Shown: positions 17,642-25,740 of the stretch, one piece after another
Layout of the letters: every line of letters starts with the position of its first letter
Position numbering within the stretch: position 1 is the stretch's first letter
Origin: an uncultured Oscillospiraceae bacterium
GTDB lineage: Bacteria > Bacillota > Clostridia > Oscillospirales > Oscillospiraceae
NCBI GenBank assembly: GCA_947584295.1
Contig: CANPWM010000011.1
Location: forward strand, 1-47,251
Reading direction: 5' to 3'
DNA length: 47,251 nucleotides
The notes under the pieces: model-generated
Database searches by the model: none
Told to the model about the DNA's origin: nothing
Seen by the model: the letters and a program-made list of their open reading frames with translations, nothing else
Translations under genes and position numbers: made by a program

Positions 17642-18715
17642 TCAGCCCTCGAAGCTTTCGGGCTTGATGTCGATCTTGAAGCCGGTGAGGCGGGCGGCCA
17701 GACGGACGTTCTGGCCCTCCTTGCCGATGGCCAGGGAGAGCTGGTTGTCCGGGACGATGACCCGGCAGACCTTGGAATCGTCCAGGAATTCCACCCGGGT
17801 GACGGCGGAGGGGGAGAGGGCCGCTGCCACATACTCGCAGGGATCCTCGGAGAATTTGATGATGTCGATCTTCTCGTCCCGCAGCTCCTTGACCACGGCG
17901 CCCACGCGCCCGCCCCGGGGGCCGACGCAGGAGCCGATAGGCTCCACATCGGGGTCGGAGGACCAGACGGCGATCTTGGTGCGGCTGCCCGGCTCACGGG
18001 CGATGGACTTGATCTCCACGGTGCCGTCCATGATCTCGGGTACCTCCAGCTCAAAAAGCCGCTTGACAAGGCCGGGGTGGGTGCGGGACACCCGCACCTG
18101 GGGGCCTGCGCCCAGCTTGCGCACGTCAATGACGTAGACCTTGACCATGTCGCCCTCCCGCAGCTCCTCGCCGGGAACGCGCTCGTCGGCGGGCATGACG
18201 GCCTCGGTGTACTCGCTGCCCGCGCCCAGATTCAGGGTGACGGAGCCGCGGACCGGGTCGATGCGGCTGACGGTGCCGGTGAGGATCTCGTGTCCCTTGG
18301 TGGAGAACTCCTGATAGACCTGGTTGCGCTCGGCCTCGCGGATGCCCTGAATGATCACCTGCTTGGCGGCCTGGGCGGCGATGCGGCCGAATTTTTTGGT
18401 GTCCACCGGCACGTTCACCGTGTCTCCGGGGGCGGCGTGCTTGTTGTAGTGCTGGGCCTCCTCGGGGAGAAGCTGGACGTCGGGATCCTCCACCGCCTCC
18501 ACCACGTCCTTGCGGATATACATGGCGATGCGCTTTTTGGCCTCGTCCACCTCTACGACCATGCGCTCCTCGGCGGCGGGGTTGTCCTTGCGGAGAGCCG
18601 CCAGAAGGGCCTGGCGGATCTTCTCGAACATATCCTCCCGGGGGATCCCCTTTTCCTTCTCGATGTCCGCGATAGCGTCAAAAAACTCTGCGTTGACTGC
18701 GTTCGGTGCGTTCAT
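17642..18715 (-). CDS. nusA: Transcription termination/antitermination factor NusA
   Basis: RNA polymerase-binding elongation factor of 357 residues. Domain order is: N-terminal polymerase-binding domain (1-125), S1 domain (about 130-200), then two KH domains with GPRGGRV (about 245) and GKEGQNV (about 332). It lacks the C-terminal acidic repeats of proteobacterial NusA, as expected for Bacillota. AGGAGTG precedes the ATG. The operon's leader contains a terminator hairpin, and NusA is known in Bacillus subtilis to limit its own operon by leader termination. Confidence 0.96.
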   Translation of the reverse strand: MNAPNAVNAEFFDAIADIEKEKGIPREDMFEKIRQALLAALRKDNPAAEERMVVEVDEAKKRIAMYIRKDVVEAVEDPDVQLLPEEAQHYNKHAAPGDTVNVPVDTKKFGRIAAQAAKQVIIQGIREAERNQVYQEFSTKGHEILTGTVSRIDPVRGSVTLNLGAGSEYTEAVMPADERVPGEELREGDMVKVYVIDVRKLGAGPQVRVSRTHPGLVKRLFELEVPEIMDGTVEIKSIAREPGSRTKIAVWSSDPDVEPIGSCVGPRGGRVGAVVKELRDEKIDIIKFSEDPCEYVAAALSPSAVTRVEFLDDSKVCRVIVPDNQLSLAIGKEGQNVRLAARLTGFKIDIKPESFEG

Positions 18716-18762
18716 GATGACACTCCTTATAGTTATACCTTCTACGGTTTATTCGTTTATCT

Positions 18763-19218
18763 TTATTCCAGCCTCAGATGCACCGAGGCCACCTTTTCCG
18801 GGGCGAAGGTCCTGGTTTCGCCCGCCTTTGCCTCCAGGGTGACGGCCCCGGCGTCATAGCCGCGCAGGAACCCCAGATACTCCTTCTGGCCGTCCACGGC
18901 GCTATACAGCTTCACGGCGATATAGGAGCCCAGGAAACGCTGAAAATCCGAGGGCCGCTTCAGCGCCCGCTCGACACCGGCGGAGGACACCTCGAAATTG
19001 TAGCTCTGCTCGATGGGGTCGGCCTCGTCCAGCAGGGGATCCAGCGCCCGGGAGACGGCCTCGCAGTCGTTGATGGAGACGCCGCCCTCCTTGTCGATAT
19101 ACACCCGCAGGAACCACTCGCCGGCCTCCCGCGCGTATTCCACGTCCCAAAGCTCACACCCCTGGGCCTCCACCACCGGGCGGGCCAGTTCGGTGACCAG
19201 ATCCGTGATCTTGCTCAT
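18763..19218 (-). CDS. rimP: Ribosome maturation factor RimP
   Basis: 30S assembly factor, 151 residues, first gene of the nusA operon. The start SKITDLVTELARPVVEAQGCELWDVEY and the segment LRVYIDKEGGVSINDCEAVSRALDPLLDE are typical, as is YNFEVSSAGVERALK in the middle; a small SH3-like domain completes the C-terminus. AGGAGTGAG lies just upstream of the ATG. The gene is 47 nt from nusA. No anomalies. Confidence 0.95.
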   Translation of the reverse strand: MSKITDLVTELARPVVEAQGCELWDVEYAREAGEWFLRVYIDKEGGVSINDCEAVSRALDPLLDEADPIEQSYNFEVSSAGVERALKRPSDFQRFLGSYIAVKLYSAVDGQKEYLGFLRGYDAGAVTLEAKAGETRTFAPEKVASVHLRLE

Positions 19219-19266
19219 GGACTCACTCCTAAATCATGGGAATCGTTGCCCGCTGAAAATTTGCGT

Positions 19267-19292
19267 AAAAAAGAGTGGGAACATACCCACTC
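19267..19292 (-). terminator. Terminator hairpin in the rimP-nusA leader
   Basis: On the minus strand GAGTGGG-TATGTT-CCCACTC is followed immediately by TTTTTT. It lies between the promoter (19319-19347) and the rimP start codon, about 20 nt after the expected transcription start, so most transcripts must pass it to reach rimP. This is an attenuator layout. Confidence 0.75.
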
Positions 19293-19318
19293 AAGCAAAT
19301 CCTCATACCAACATACCC

Positions 19319-19347
19319 ATTATAACACATAACTCCGGCGTTTGCAA
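19319..19347 (-). promoter_or_regulatory. Promoter of the rimP-nusA-infB operon
   Basis: Minus-strand TTGCAA (19347-19342), 17-nt spacer, TATAAT (19324-19319). A close match to the vegetative consensus, with a leader of about 95 nt to rimP. Confidence 0.7.
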
Positions 19348-19382
19348 GTACTTTTTCAAATTTCGGGGCGGGATTTCTCCTG

Positions 19383-19446
19383 TTGACAAATCGGGCAATT
19401 TCCCCTAAACTATATTCATTGATTCCCCTAAGCTATATTCATTGAC
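19383..19446 (+). promoter_or_regulatory. Promoter with a tandem 23-bp repeat ahead of the lipoprotein gene
   Basis: TTGACA (19383-19388), 17-nt spacer, TAAACT (19406-19411). The -10 lies in the first of two tandem 23-bp repeats (19401-19423 and 19424-19446; shared core CTATATTCATTGA) differing at two positions. The repeat covers the -10 and the expected start of transcription, so it could be an operator. Confidence 0.55.
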
Positions 19447-19490
19447 ATCTGTTGGCTGGAACGAGACAGCCGGAAAAGGAGGATCGCGCG

Positions 19491-20429
19491 ATGAAAAAAG
19501 CTGTGGCGCTGTTGTTGGCGCTTGTATGGATAGCGGCCCTGAGCGGGTGTATCGCCAAACTGCCGGGGGAGACGCTCCCCCAGGAGTCGGACGGCCCGGA
19601 GACGGGGGACACCGGAAAGCCCGCGGACTCCACGCCCCCGGACACGGCGGAGGACACCGCGCCCGCGGACACGGAAACCCAGGATACCGCCCCCGCCCTA
19701 CCCCTGCTTGCGGGCTTCGGCCCCGTGGCGGAGGCCGTGGGGGCCGCCGCGGCGGAGAAGTGGGAATTTGTAAATACCGCCGACGCGGCCAAGATGCTCG
19801 CTGACGGGAGCGCCTCGGCGGCCGTTCTCCCGGTGGGGGCGGCGGCGCGGATCTATAACGAGACGGAGGGGAAGATCGCCGTGGCGGCCCTGCTCACCTC
19901 CGGCGGCTGGGTGATCGCCGAGCAGGGGGACACGGTGAAGGATATCTTCTCCCTGGCGGGGAAGACGGTGTACGTCCCCACCGGCGAGGAGGAGGCCGCG
20001 GCGGTATTCGGGTACATAGCGGAGGAATACGGCTTTGAGATCGGCTCCACGCTGAAGCTGGAGGCGGCTTCGGATGCCCGTGGCAAGACCCCGGCGCTCC
20101 TGCCCGGGGATCTCTACGGCAATTCCGCCCAGAGGGCGGCCATCGACCTTCTGGCGGAGTGGAAGGACGTGACGGGCGAGAGCCTGTGGCCCGGCCTGTG
20201 CCTGGCGGTGCGCAAGGACGCGGAAGGAACGGACTCCCTGACCGGCGCGGCGAAAAAGGCGCTGGAGGGGGCCAAGGCGGCCCCCGGCATGGAGTACGCG
20301 TATGTGACCGGGGCGGAGCCTCTGCGGGAGAGCCTGAGGAGCTATCTGAGCCTTCTCTACAAGCTCGACCCCAAGCTCATAGGCGGGTATATCCCCGACG
20401 ACGGATTTTATCTCCCAAAAAATACCTAA
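19491..20429 (+). CDS. Solute-binding lipoprotein, SsuA/ThiY-like
   Basis: Protein of 312 residues with a lipoprotein signal peptide, MKKAVALLLALVWIAALSGC, the lipobox cysteine being residue 20. A Thr/Asp/Pro-rich linker (30-70) would tether it outside the membrane. The remainder resembles type 2 periplasmic binding proteins: a LADGSASAAVLPVGAAARI segment, then LAGKTVYVPTGEEE. No ABC permease or ATPase gene is adjacent, so the ligand is unknown and it may serve transporters encoded elsewhere. AAAGGAGG supports the ATG at 19491 rather than upstream starts. The stop codon lies in the loop of the terminator. Confidence 0.65.
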   Translation: MKKAVALLLALVWIAALSGCIAKLPGETLPQESDGPETGDTGKPADSTPPDTAEDTAPADTETQDTAPALPLLAGFGPVAEAVGAAAAEKWEFVNTADAAKMLADGSASAAVLPVGAAARIYNETEGKIAVAALLTSGGWVIAEQGDTVKDIFSLAGKTVYVPTGEEEAAAVFGYIAEEYGFEIGSTLKLEAASDARGKTPALLPGDLYGNSAQRAAIDLLAEWKDVTGESLWPGLCLAVRKDAEGTDSLTGAAKKALEGAKAAPGMEYAYVTGAEPLRESLRSYLSLLYKLDPKLIGGYIPDDGFYLPKNT

Positions 20430-20440
20430 CGGTATTTTTT
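20417..20440 (+). terminator. Terminator overlapping the lipoprotein stop codon
   Basis: AAAAAATACC-TAAC-GGTATTTTTT, a perfect 10-bp stem with a T-run. The TAA stop codon occupies the loop, and the palindrome could act in both directions. Confidence 0.75.
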
Positions 20441-20583
20441 GAAAAGAGAACGTGTGGGAAAATTCGGGTGAATTTTGCGAAATTCGCCCGAATTTTCCCT
20501 GCCGTCACGCCGCGCGCGCCGCAAGGCGGCACACTTGCGTGACAAAAGGGATTTTTCCCGACGTACATGCCGTCGGGAAAAAT
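20437..20583 (-). repeat. Palindromic mosaic repeat, copy 2 (reverse, internally deleted)
   Basis: Read on the minus strand it has hairpin A (20551-20583, TTTTTCCCGACGG with loop), the CCCTTTTGTCACGCAAGTGTGC module, a short GC stretch, then hairpin E (20458-20495) with the constant centre GAATTTCGCAAAATTC. The roughly 110-bp GC-rich middle of copies 1 and 3 is missing. It fills the gap between the lipoprotein terminator and the MATE gene. Confidence 0.75.
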
Positions 20584-20628
20584 TTATAAAATATAAGCTT
20601 TTCGATAGTTTCTTTCGGAGTGAAAACC

Positions 20629-22011
20629 ATGCTTTCCAGATTTATCGGGGATCGGAAATTTTACAGGACCGCCATGGCGGTGACGGTCCCCATCATGATC
20701 CAGAATTTCATCACCAACTTCGTCTCCCTCCTGGACAACCTGATGGTGGGGCGCATCGGCACGGCGCAGATGAGCGGCGTGGCCATCGTCAATCAGGTGC
20801 TGTTTGTCATCAACCTGTGCATCTTCGGGGCGGTGTCCGGGGCGGGGATCTTCACCGCCCAATACGCCGGGAGCGGGGATCACGAGGGAGTGCGGGCCAC
20901 CTTCCGCTTCAAGCTCCTGACGGTGCTGGGTATCACCGCCGTGGGGATCGGGGCGCTGGTGTGCTTCGGCGAACAGCTTATCCGGCTGTGGCTCCAGGGG
21001 GAGGGCAGTCCCCAGGAGGCGGAGCGGTTCCTTCAATACGGCAAGGCGTATCTGGCCGTGATGCTGTGGGGCCTGCTGCCCTTCGCCCTCTCCAACGTCT
21101 ACTGCTCCACCCTCCGGGAGAACGGCGAGACCGTGGCCCCCATGGCCGCCGGGATCGTCGCGGTGGCGGTGAACCTGTTCCTCAACTATGTGCTGATCTT
21201 CGGCCACTTCGGCGCGCCGGCCCTGGGCGTCCGGGGCGCGGCCTGGGCCACGGTGGCCTCCCGCTGGGTGGAGCTGCTGCTGGCCGCCGGGTGGACGCAT
21301 CTCCACTCCGCGAAAATGCCGTTCGCCAGGGGCCTTTTCAGGACGCTGAGAGTCCCCGCCGCCCTGGCGGGGCAGATCGTCCGCCGGGGAATGCCCCTCC
21401 TGCTCAACGAGACGCTGTGGGCGGGCGGCATGGCGGTGCTGAACCAGTGCTGGTCCGTGCGCTCCCTGGACGTGGTGTCCGCCGTGAACATCGAGTCCAC
21501 CATCTGGAACGCCATGAGCGTGGCCTTCATGTCCACCGGCAGCGCCGTGGGGATCATCATCGGCCAGAAGCTGGGGCAGAACGAGGACAAGGACAGCGTC
21601 ATGGACGAATTTTGCCGGTTGACGGCCTTCTCCCTGGCCCTGAACATCGCCACCGCCGGACTGATGCTCCTGGCGGCGCCCTGGTTCCCCCGGCTCTACG
21701 CCACCACCCAGGCGGTGCGGGCGCTGGCGGCCCGGTTTATCCGGGTGCAGGCGGTGATCCTGCCCTTCTACGCCTTTACCAACTGCTGTTATTTCGCCAT
21801 GCGCTCCGGCGGCAAGACCATCATCACCTTCCTCTTTGATTCGGTGTTTGTCTGGTGCGTCAACGTGCCGCTGGCCTACGTACTCAGCCGCTTCACCGCC
21901 CTGCCGGTGGTTCCCATGTACGCCTTGGTGCAGGGTACCGAGGCGGTGAAGTGCCTCATCGGCTTCCTCTTCATCAAAAAGCGGGCCTGGATGCAGAACA
22001 TCATCGTGTGA
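20629..22011 (+). CDS. MATE family efflux transporter
   Basis: Multidrug and toxin extrusion protein, about 460 residues with twelve hydrophobic helices in two related halves. The opening KFYRTAMAVTVPIMIQNFI and the segment SLLDNLMVGRIGTAQMSGVA are typical of the Clostridia MATE group. Such pumps use H+ or Na+ gradients; given the predicted Na+-type ATP synthase, Na+ coupling is conceivable. An in-frame GTG at 20620 overlaps the CGGAG site, so the ATG at 20629 (spacing 8) is preferred. Substrate unknown. A strong hairpin follows. Confidence 0.9.
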   Translation: MLSRFIGDRKFYRTAMAVTVPIMIQNFITNFVSLLDNLMVGRIGTAQMSGVAIVNQVLFVINLCIFGAVSGAGIFTAQYAGSGDHEGVRATFRFKLLTVLGITAVGIGALVCFGEQLIRLWLQGEGSPQEAERFLQYGKAYLAVMLWGLLPFALSNVYCSTLRENGETVAPMAAGIVAVAVNLFLNYVLIFGHFGAPALGVRGAAWATVASRWVELLLAAGWTHLHSAKMPFARGLFRTLRVPAALAGQIVRRGMPLLLNETLWAGGMAVLNQCWSVRSLDVVSAVNIESTIWNAMSVAFMSTGSAVGIIIGQKLGQNEDKDSVMDEFCRLTAFSLALNIATAGLMLLAAPWFPRLYATTQAVRALAARFIRVQAVILPFYAFTNCCYFAMRSGGKTIITFLFDSVFVWCVNVPLAYVLSRFTALPVVPMYALVQGTEAVKCLIGFLFIKKRAWMQNIIV

Positions 22012-22032
22012 TCTGCGGGAGTCTTTACCCAT

Positions 22033-22070
22033 AAAAAACGGGGACGGAGGGTTACCTCCGTCCCTGTTTT
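22033..22070 (+). terminator. Bidirectional terminator between the MATE gene and the oxidoreductase operon
   Basis: GGGACGGAGG / CCTCCGTCCC stem (22041-22050 and 22055-22064) with TGTTTT on the plus side and, on the minus strand, CGTTTTTTAT. It lies between two convergent genes and can serve both. Confidence 0.8.
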
Positions 22071-22113
22071 GCGTATGATTATTTGCGGTTTTGCCCCTTG
22101 CGGGGCGGCGCGG

Positions 22114-23049
22114 TCAGGACTGGGAGCAACGGGCGAGAAGCTCGGCCCATTTGCGATCCACATAGTCCTGGGCGGCCTCGATGGTCCACTCGTTGCCGGG
22201 CTTGAAGCAGTGCTTGAAGCGGCCCTGGAGGCGCATGAACTCCTCCACGGGGAGCTTCTTTTTCGGCTCGTAGCTGAGCATCCACTTGCCCTCCACCACC
22301 TCGTAGAGGGGCCAGACGCAGGTCTCCACGGCCATCTTGCAGATCTGGGGCAGGAGCTCGGCGGAGTACTGCCAGCCGCGGGGACAGGGGGCCATCACGT
22401 TGACGAAGGCGGGGCCGGGGGTGTAAATGGCCCTGTGGGCCTTCTCGTGGAAGTCCTTGAAGTTGCCGATGAAGGTGGTCTGGGCCACGTAGGGGATGTT
22501 GTGGGCGGCCATGATGACCGTCAGGTCCTTCTTCTCCTGCTTCTTGCCCAGGGACTCGGTGCCCACCGGGGTGGTGGTGGCGTTGGCGAAGCGGGGGGTG
22601 GAGGAGGAGCGCTGGATGCCGGTGTTCATGTACGCCTCGTTGTCGTAGCAGAAGTACACCATGTCGTGGCCCCGCTCCATAGCGCCGGACAGGGACTGGA
22701 AGCCGATGTCGTAGGTGCCGCCGTCGCCGCCGATGGTGATGAATTTATACTCCTCGTTGAGCCTGCCCTTCTTTTGCAGGGCCTTGCAGGCGGCCTCCAC
22801 GCCGCCGCAGACGGCGGAGGCGTTTTCAAAGGCCGAGTGGATATAACTGTCCTCCCAGGCGGTGTAGGGGTAGAGGAAGGAGGACACCTCCAGACAGCCG
22901 GTGGCGTTGCAGATAACGGCCTTGTCGCCCTCGTCCAGAGCGCGGGTGATGCCCCGGCAGACGATGCCCGCGCCGCAGCCGGCGCAAAGCCTGTGGCCGG
23001 GGGCGAACCGCTCGGGCTTGGAAAGCTCCACCTTGTGATTGTAAGCCAT
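22114..23049 (-). CDS. 2-oxoacid:ferredoxin oxidoreductase, beta subunit
   Basis: Thiamine diphosphate-binding subunit of about 311 residues. The TPP motif is GGDGGTYDIGFQSLSGAM and continues to CYDNEAYMNTG. Four cysteines for the 4Fe-4S cluster are visible: LCAGCG (22, 25), NATGC and APCPRGW. This is the separate four-subunit enzyme type. Whether pyruvate or branched-chain 2-oxoacids are used cannot be decided from sequence; the Ile-type T-box favours a branched-chain role. An in-frame TTG at 23055 is possible, but AGGAGGTG spacing favours the ATG at 23049, just after the alpha subunit stop. Confidence 0.9.
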   Translation of the reverse strand: MAYNHKVELSKPERFAPGHRLCAGCGAGIVCRGITRALDEGDKAVICNATGCLEVSSFLYPYTAWEDSYIHSAFENASAVCGGVEAACKALQKKGRLNEEYKFITIGGDGGTYDIGFQSLSGAMERGHDMVYFCYDNEAYMNTGIQRSSSTPRFANATTTPVGTESLGKKQEKKDLTVIMAAHNIPYVAQTTFIGNFKDFHEKAHRAIYTPGPAFVNVMAPCPRGWQYSAELLPQICKMAVETCVWPLYEVVEGKWMLSYEPKKKLPVEEFMRLQGRFKHCFKPGNEWTIEAAQDYVDRKWAELLARCSQS

Positions 23050-23051
23050 AC

Positions 23052-24251
23052 TCAAAGCACCTCCTGTTGATTGCTGCGCTGGCCGAAGTGAATGTACCGG
23101 GGGCCGACGTCGCCGGTCTCCATGATTCTCAAAAGATGCCGGTAGACCTTCTCGATGTCCTCCACCGCGCAGTCACGGCCCGCCAGGCCGTAGACCACGT
23201 CGATCATCTTCGGGGGATCAGGGAGGTCATAGCAGGCGGAGCGCGTCTCGGCAAAGAGGGGGCCGCCGCAGCCGGAGTAGCCCTCGGACTTGTCCATGAC
23301 GGCCACGGCCTTCACGTTCTTAAGGGCCTGGGCCAGCTCCTCCATGGGGAAGGGCCGGAACACGCGGATCTTCACAAGGCCGGCCTTCACGCCCTGGGCG
23401 CGGAGCTTCTCCACGCAGGCCTTGGCGGTGCCGGCGGTGGAGCCGATCAGCACCAGGGCCACCTCGGCGTCCTCCATGCGGTACTCCTCAAAGAAGCCGT
23501 ACTTGCGGCCGAAGGTCTTTTCAAAGTCGGCGGCCACGTCCAGGATCACCTTTTTGGCGTTCTTCATGGCCTCGGCCTGCATGACCTTATGCTCCATGCA
23601 GAAGGGGCAGGAGTCATACGGCCCCACGGCCAGGGGGTGATCCCGGCCCACCAGGGCGTGTTCCGGGCGGTACTCGCCCACGAATTTCTTCACCGCCGCG
23701 TCCTCTTCCAGAAGGATATTCTCCACGGCGTGGGAGGTGATGAAGCCGTCCTGGCAGATCATGATGGGGAGCCGGACGGAGGGATGCTCGGAGATGCGCA
23801 TGGCCTGGAGGTAGTTGTCGTAGGCCTCCTGGTTGTTCTCGGCGTAGATCTGAAGCCACCCGGCGTCCCGGGCGCCCATGGAGTCGGAGTGGTCGTTGTT
23901 GATGTTGATGGGGCCGGTCAGGGTGCGGTTGACGCAGGCCAGGGTGATGGGCAGGCGGCTGGAGGCCGCCACGTACAGCACCTCGTACATAAAGGCAAGG
24001 CCCGCGGAGGAGGTGGCGGTCACGGCCCTGGCTCCCGCCGCGGCTGCGCCGATGCAGGTGGACATGGAGGAATGTTCGCTCTCCACGGTGACGTACTCGG
24101 TACCCACCTTGCCGTCGGCCACATACTGGGCGAAGTACTGGGGGATCTCGGTGGAGGGGGTGATGGGGAAGGCGGCAAACACGTCGGGGTCGATCTGCCG
24201 CATGGCGGTGGCGATGGCCTCGTTGCCGGAGAGACGTTCACGGATGCTCAT
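23052..24251 (-). CDS. 2-oxoacid:ferredoxin oxidoreductase, alpha subunit
   Basis: Alpha subunit of 399 residues, including the pyrimidine-binding region and the transketolase C-like domain. Visible motifs: FPITPSTEIPQYFAQY (28-43), VESEHSSMSTCIGAAAAGAR (57-76), TSSAGLAFMYEVLY, and NRTLTGPININNDHSD. Both POR and VOR enzymes share these. It overlaps the delta subunit gene by 4 nt. Catalysis converts a 2-oxoacid and CoA to acyl-CoA, CO2 and reduced ferredoxin, and is reversible in anaerobes. Confidence 0.92.
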   Translation of the reverse strand: MSIRERLSGNEAIATAMRQIDPDVFAAFPITPSTEIPQYFAQYVADGKVGTEYVTVESEHSSMSTCIGAAAAGARAVTATSSAGLAFMYEVLYVAASSRLPITLACVNRTLTGPININNDHSDSMGARDAGWLQIYAENNQEAYDNYLQAMRISEHPSVRLPIMICQDGFITSHAVENILLEEDAAVKKFVGEYRPEHALVGRDHPLAVGPYDSCPFCMEHKVMQAEAMKNAKKVILDVAADFEKTFGRKYGFFEEYRMEDAEVALVLIGSTAGTAKACVEKLRAQGVKAGLVKIRVFRPFPMEELAQALKNVKAVAVMDKSEGYSGCGGPLFAETRSACYDLPDPPKMIDVVYGLAGRDCAVEDIEKVYRHLLRIMETGDVGPRYIHFGQRSNQQEVL

Positions 24252-24559
24252 TGGTGTACCTCCTGTTCCATGGTGATGGCCGCGAAGGGGCAGACCTTCC
24301 AGCAGATGCCGCAGCCCTTGCAGTGGTCATAGTCGAAGTCCGTCCGCTTGCCCGCCTTCACGGGAATGGAGGAATCGGGGCAGAAGGGCGCGCAGAGCAG
24401 GCACTGGCGGCACTTGAGGGGATCCCACACGGGCCGGTTGGAGCGCCACTCGCCGGTTTTCGTCAGGCGCGAGGTGCCGCCCTCGTAGATCTCCCCGCCG
24501 GGGGTCATCTCCTGCCAGGGGGACTGTTCGTTGATGTTTTCGGCCTTCTGGAAGCTCAT
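24248..24559 (-). CDS. 2-oxoacid:ferredoxin oxidoreductase, delta subunit (2x 4Fe-4S)
   Basis: Ferredoxin-like subunit of 103 residues with two cluster motifs, CRQCLLCAPFCP and CKGCGICWKVCP, each the CxxCxxCxxxCP form. It passes electrons from the TPP site to external ferredoxin. The N-terminal 45 residues (W-rich, TGEWRSNRPVWDPLKC) are typical of this subunit. Overlaps both neighbours by 4 nt, showing tight translational coupling. Confidence 0.93.
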   Translation of the reverse strand: MSFQKAENINEQSPWQEMTPGGEIYEGGTSRLTKTGEWRSNRPVWDPLKCRQCLLCAPFCPDSSIPVKAGKRTDFDYDHCKGCGICWKVCPFAAITMEQEVHQ

Positions 24560-25137
24560 AAGCCCCGCACCTCCTTCATGGATTCGATAAGACAGTTCAT
24601 ATTGCCCTCAATGACCTGGGGCTTGGTGGCGAATTTGTGGTGGAAGGACGCCTCCATATCGGCGATGAACCTGTCGGGATCCAGCACGCCGCTGACCTTC
24701 ACAATGGCCGCCAGCATGGGCGTGTTGGGGAAGTACCGGCCCAGGTACTGCTCGGAGATCCTTCTGGCGTCGATGGTGCAGACCTTCCCGGTATAGCCTC
24801 GCAGAAGGGGCCGCAGCTCCTCCGGCTCCCGGGGGGAGTTGATGACGATGGCCCCCTCGGGGTCAAGGCCCGCCGTCACGTCCACCGCGTGGAGCAGGGA
24901 CTCGTCCACTACCACCACGTAGTTGGGCGTATAGATGTTGGAATGGATCGTGCAGGGGACGTCGCTGATGCGGTTGTAGGCGGTGATGGGCGCGCCCATT
25001 CGCTCAGGGCCGTATTCCGGGAAGCCCTGGACGTGCTTGCCGGAGGCGAAGGCGGCGTCGGCCAGCAGGAGACAGGCCGTCTTGGCCCCCTGCCCGCCCC
25101 GCCCGTGCCAGCGGATCTCGGTCATGGTCTTGTTCAT
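24556..25137 (-). CDS. 2-oxoacid:ferredoxin oxidoreductase, gamma subunit
   Basis: Gamma subunit of about 193 residues, first gene of the operon. The motif TEIRWHGRGGQGAKTACLLL near the N-terminus, then GFPEYGPERMGAPITAYNRIS, is diagnostic. A longer reading from 25203 would start within the T-box leader and before its terminator, so the ATG at 25137, preceded by AGAGGTAG, is correct. The gamma-delta-alpha-beta order matches Thermotoga/Pyrococcus-type operons. Confidence 0.92.
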   Translation of the reverse strand: MNKTMTEIRWHGRGGQGAKTACLLLADAAFASGKHVQGFPEYGPERMGAPITAYNRISDVPCTIHSNIYTPNYVVVVDESLLHAVDVTAGLDPEGAIVINSPREPEELRPLLRGYTGKVCTIDARRISEQYLGRYFPNTPMLAAIVKVSGVLDPDRFIADMEASFHHKFATKPQVIEGNMNCLIESMKEVRGL

Positions 25138-25156
25138 GGAACTACCTCTTTTCATT

Positions 25157-25415
25157 GAAAAAAGCGCCCGTCCCGTAAAGGGACGGACGCCATAAGTTGA
25201 CACCGTTGTACCACCCGTTACTGCGTACCCAGCGATACGCGCCTCCTGTAACGGGGAGAGCCGTCAGCGCCTACTCCAAACCTGTTTGGGGCTGAAACTC
25301 CGGAGTGATTTTCGGACAGGCCCTCCGGCGCCGGATTTCCACCGTTCTCCGGCTCTCTGAAGCCTCGGGCAAGCCTACTGTCTCCATCATCGTCTTTGCT
25401 TCGTTAAATTGTGTT
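25157..25415 (-). ncRNA. T-box riboswitch leader, predicted isoleucine specifier
   Basis: On the minus strand the leader shows stem I parts (GATGATGGAGACAGTAG; AGAGAGCCGG ... GGTGGAAA), the specifier loop CGAAA-ATC-ACTCCGGAG, the T-box sequence AACGGGTGGTACAACGG, and a terminator GCGTCCGTCCC / GGGACGGGCGC plus TTTTTT (25190-25158). Aligned to the glyQS leader form (CGAAA-codon-A) the specifier is ATC, isoleucine. TGGT in the T-box fits a tRNA with discriminator A. Uncharged tRNA-Ile should block the terminator and switch on the oxidoreductase operon. Confidence 0.9.
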
Positions 25416-25419
25416 ATGT

Positions 25420-25448
25420 ATTGTACCCCTCCCCGGCGCCGCTGTCAA
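25420..25448 (-). promoter_or_regulatory. Promoter of the T-box/oxidoreductase operon
   Basis: Minus-strand TTGACA (25448-25443), 17-nt spacer, TACAAT (25425-25420), about 10 nt upstream of the T-box 5' region. Confidence 0.8.
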
Positions 25449-25529
25449 GGTACATCTTTGACAAAAAAGGCGGGTTCCGAGTACCGAAAATCTGGTTTTA
25501 TAGAAAAATCAGCGGGAAAACGGGAACCG

Positions 25530-25721
25530 TCAGCCGTTAAGGCTCCCCTGCTTTTCCTCCAGATAGATGGACACCTCGCCGCACACGGGGCAGACGGCCG
25601 CGCCGGGCTTTACGGGTTTGGCGCCCTTATTGCCGTGCGGGGGACGAATGACTATACCATAGCCAGAAGTAATAGTATAACCTTCCTCCATCTCGGCGCC
25701 GCATCTGAGGCACTTTCTCAC
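25530..25721 (-). CDS. Small zinc-ribbon protein
   Basis: About 63 residues. Two Cys pairs, KCLRCGAEM and AVCPVCGEV, enclose a YTITSGYGIVI segment, forming a rubredoxin-like zinc ribbon. Small proteins of this form are common in Clostridia with no assigned function; nucleic-acid binding is often suggested. The GTG at 25719-25721 is spaced 8 nt from GGAGG, better than the GTG at 25728-25730, which abuts it. It follows the CbiT-like gene by 19 nt and is probably co-transcribed. Confidence 0.7.
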   Translation of the reverse strand: MRKCLRCGAEMEEGYTITSGYGIVIRPPHGNKGAKPVKPGAAVCPVCGEVSIYLEEKQGSLNG

Positions 25722-25740
25722 GGTCTTCACCTCCCCCGCC

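Noticed and set aside
25138..25203. Extended N-terminus for the oxidoreductase gamma subunit.
   Set aside because: It would begin in the T-box antiterminator region and include the terminator; the family motif starts right after the ATG at 25137.
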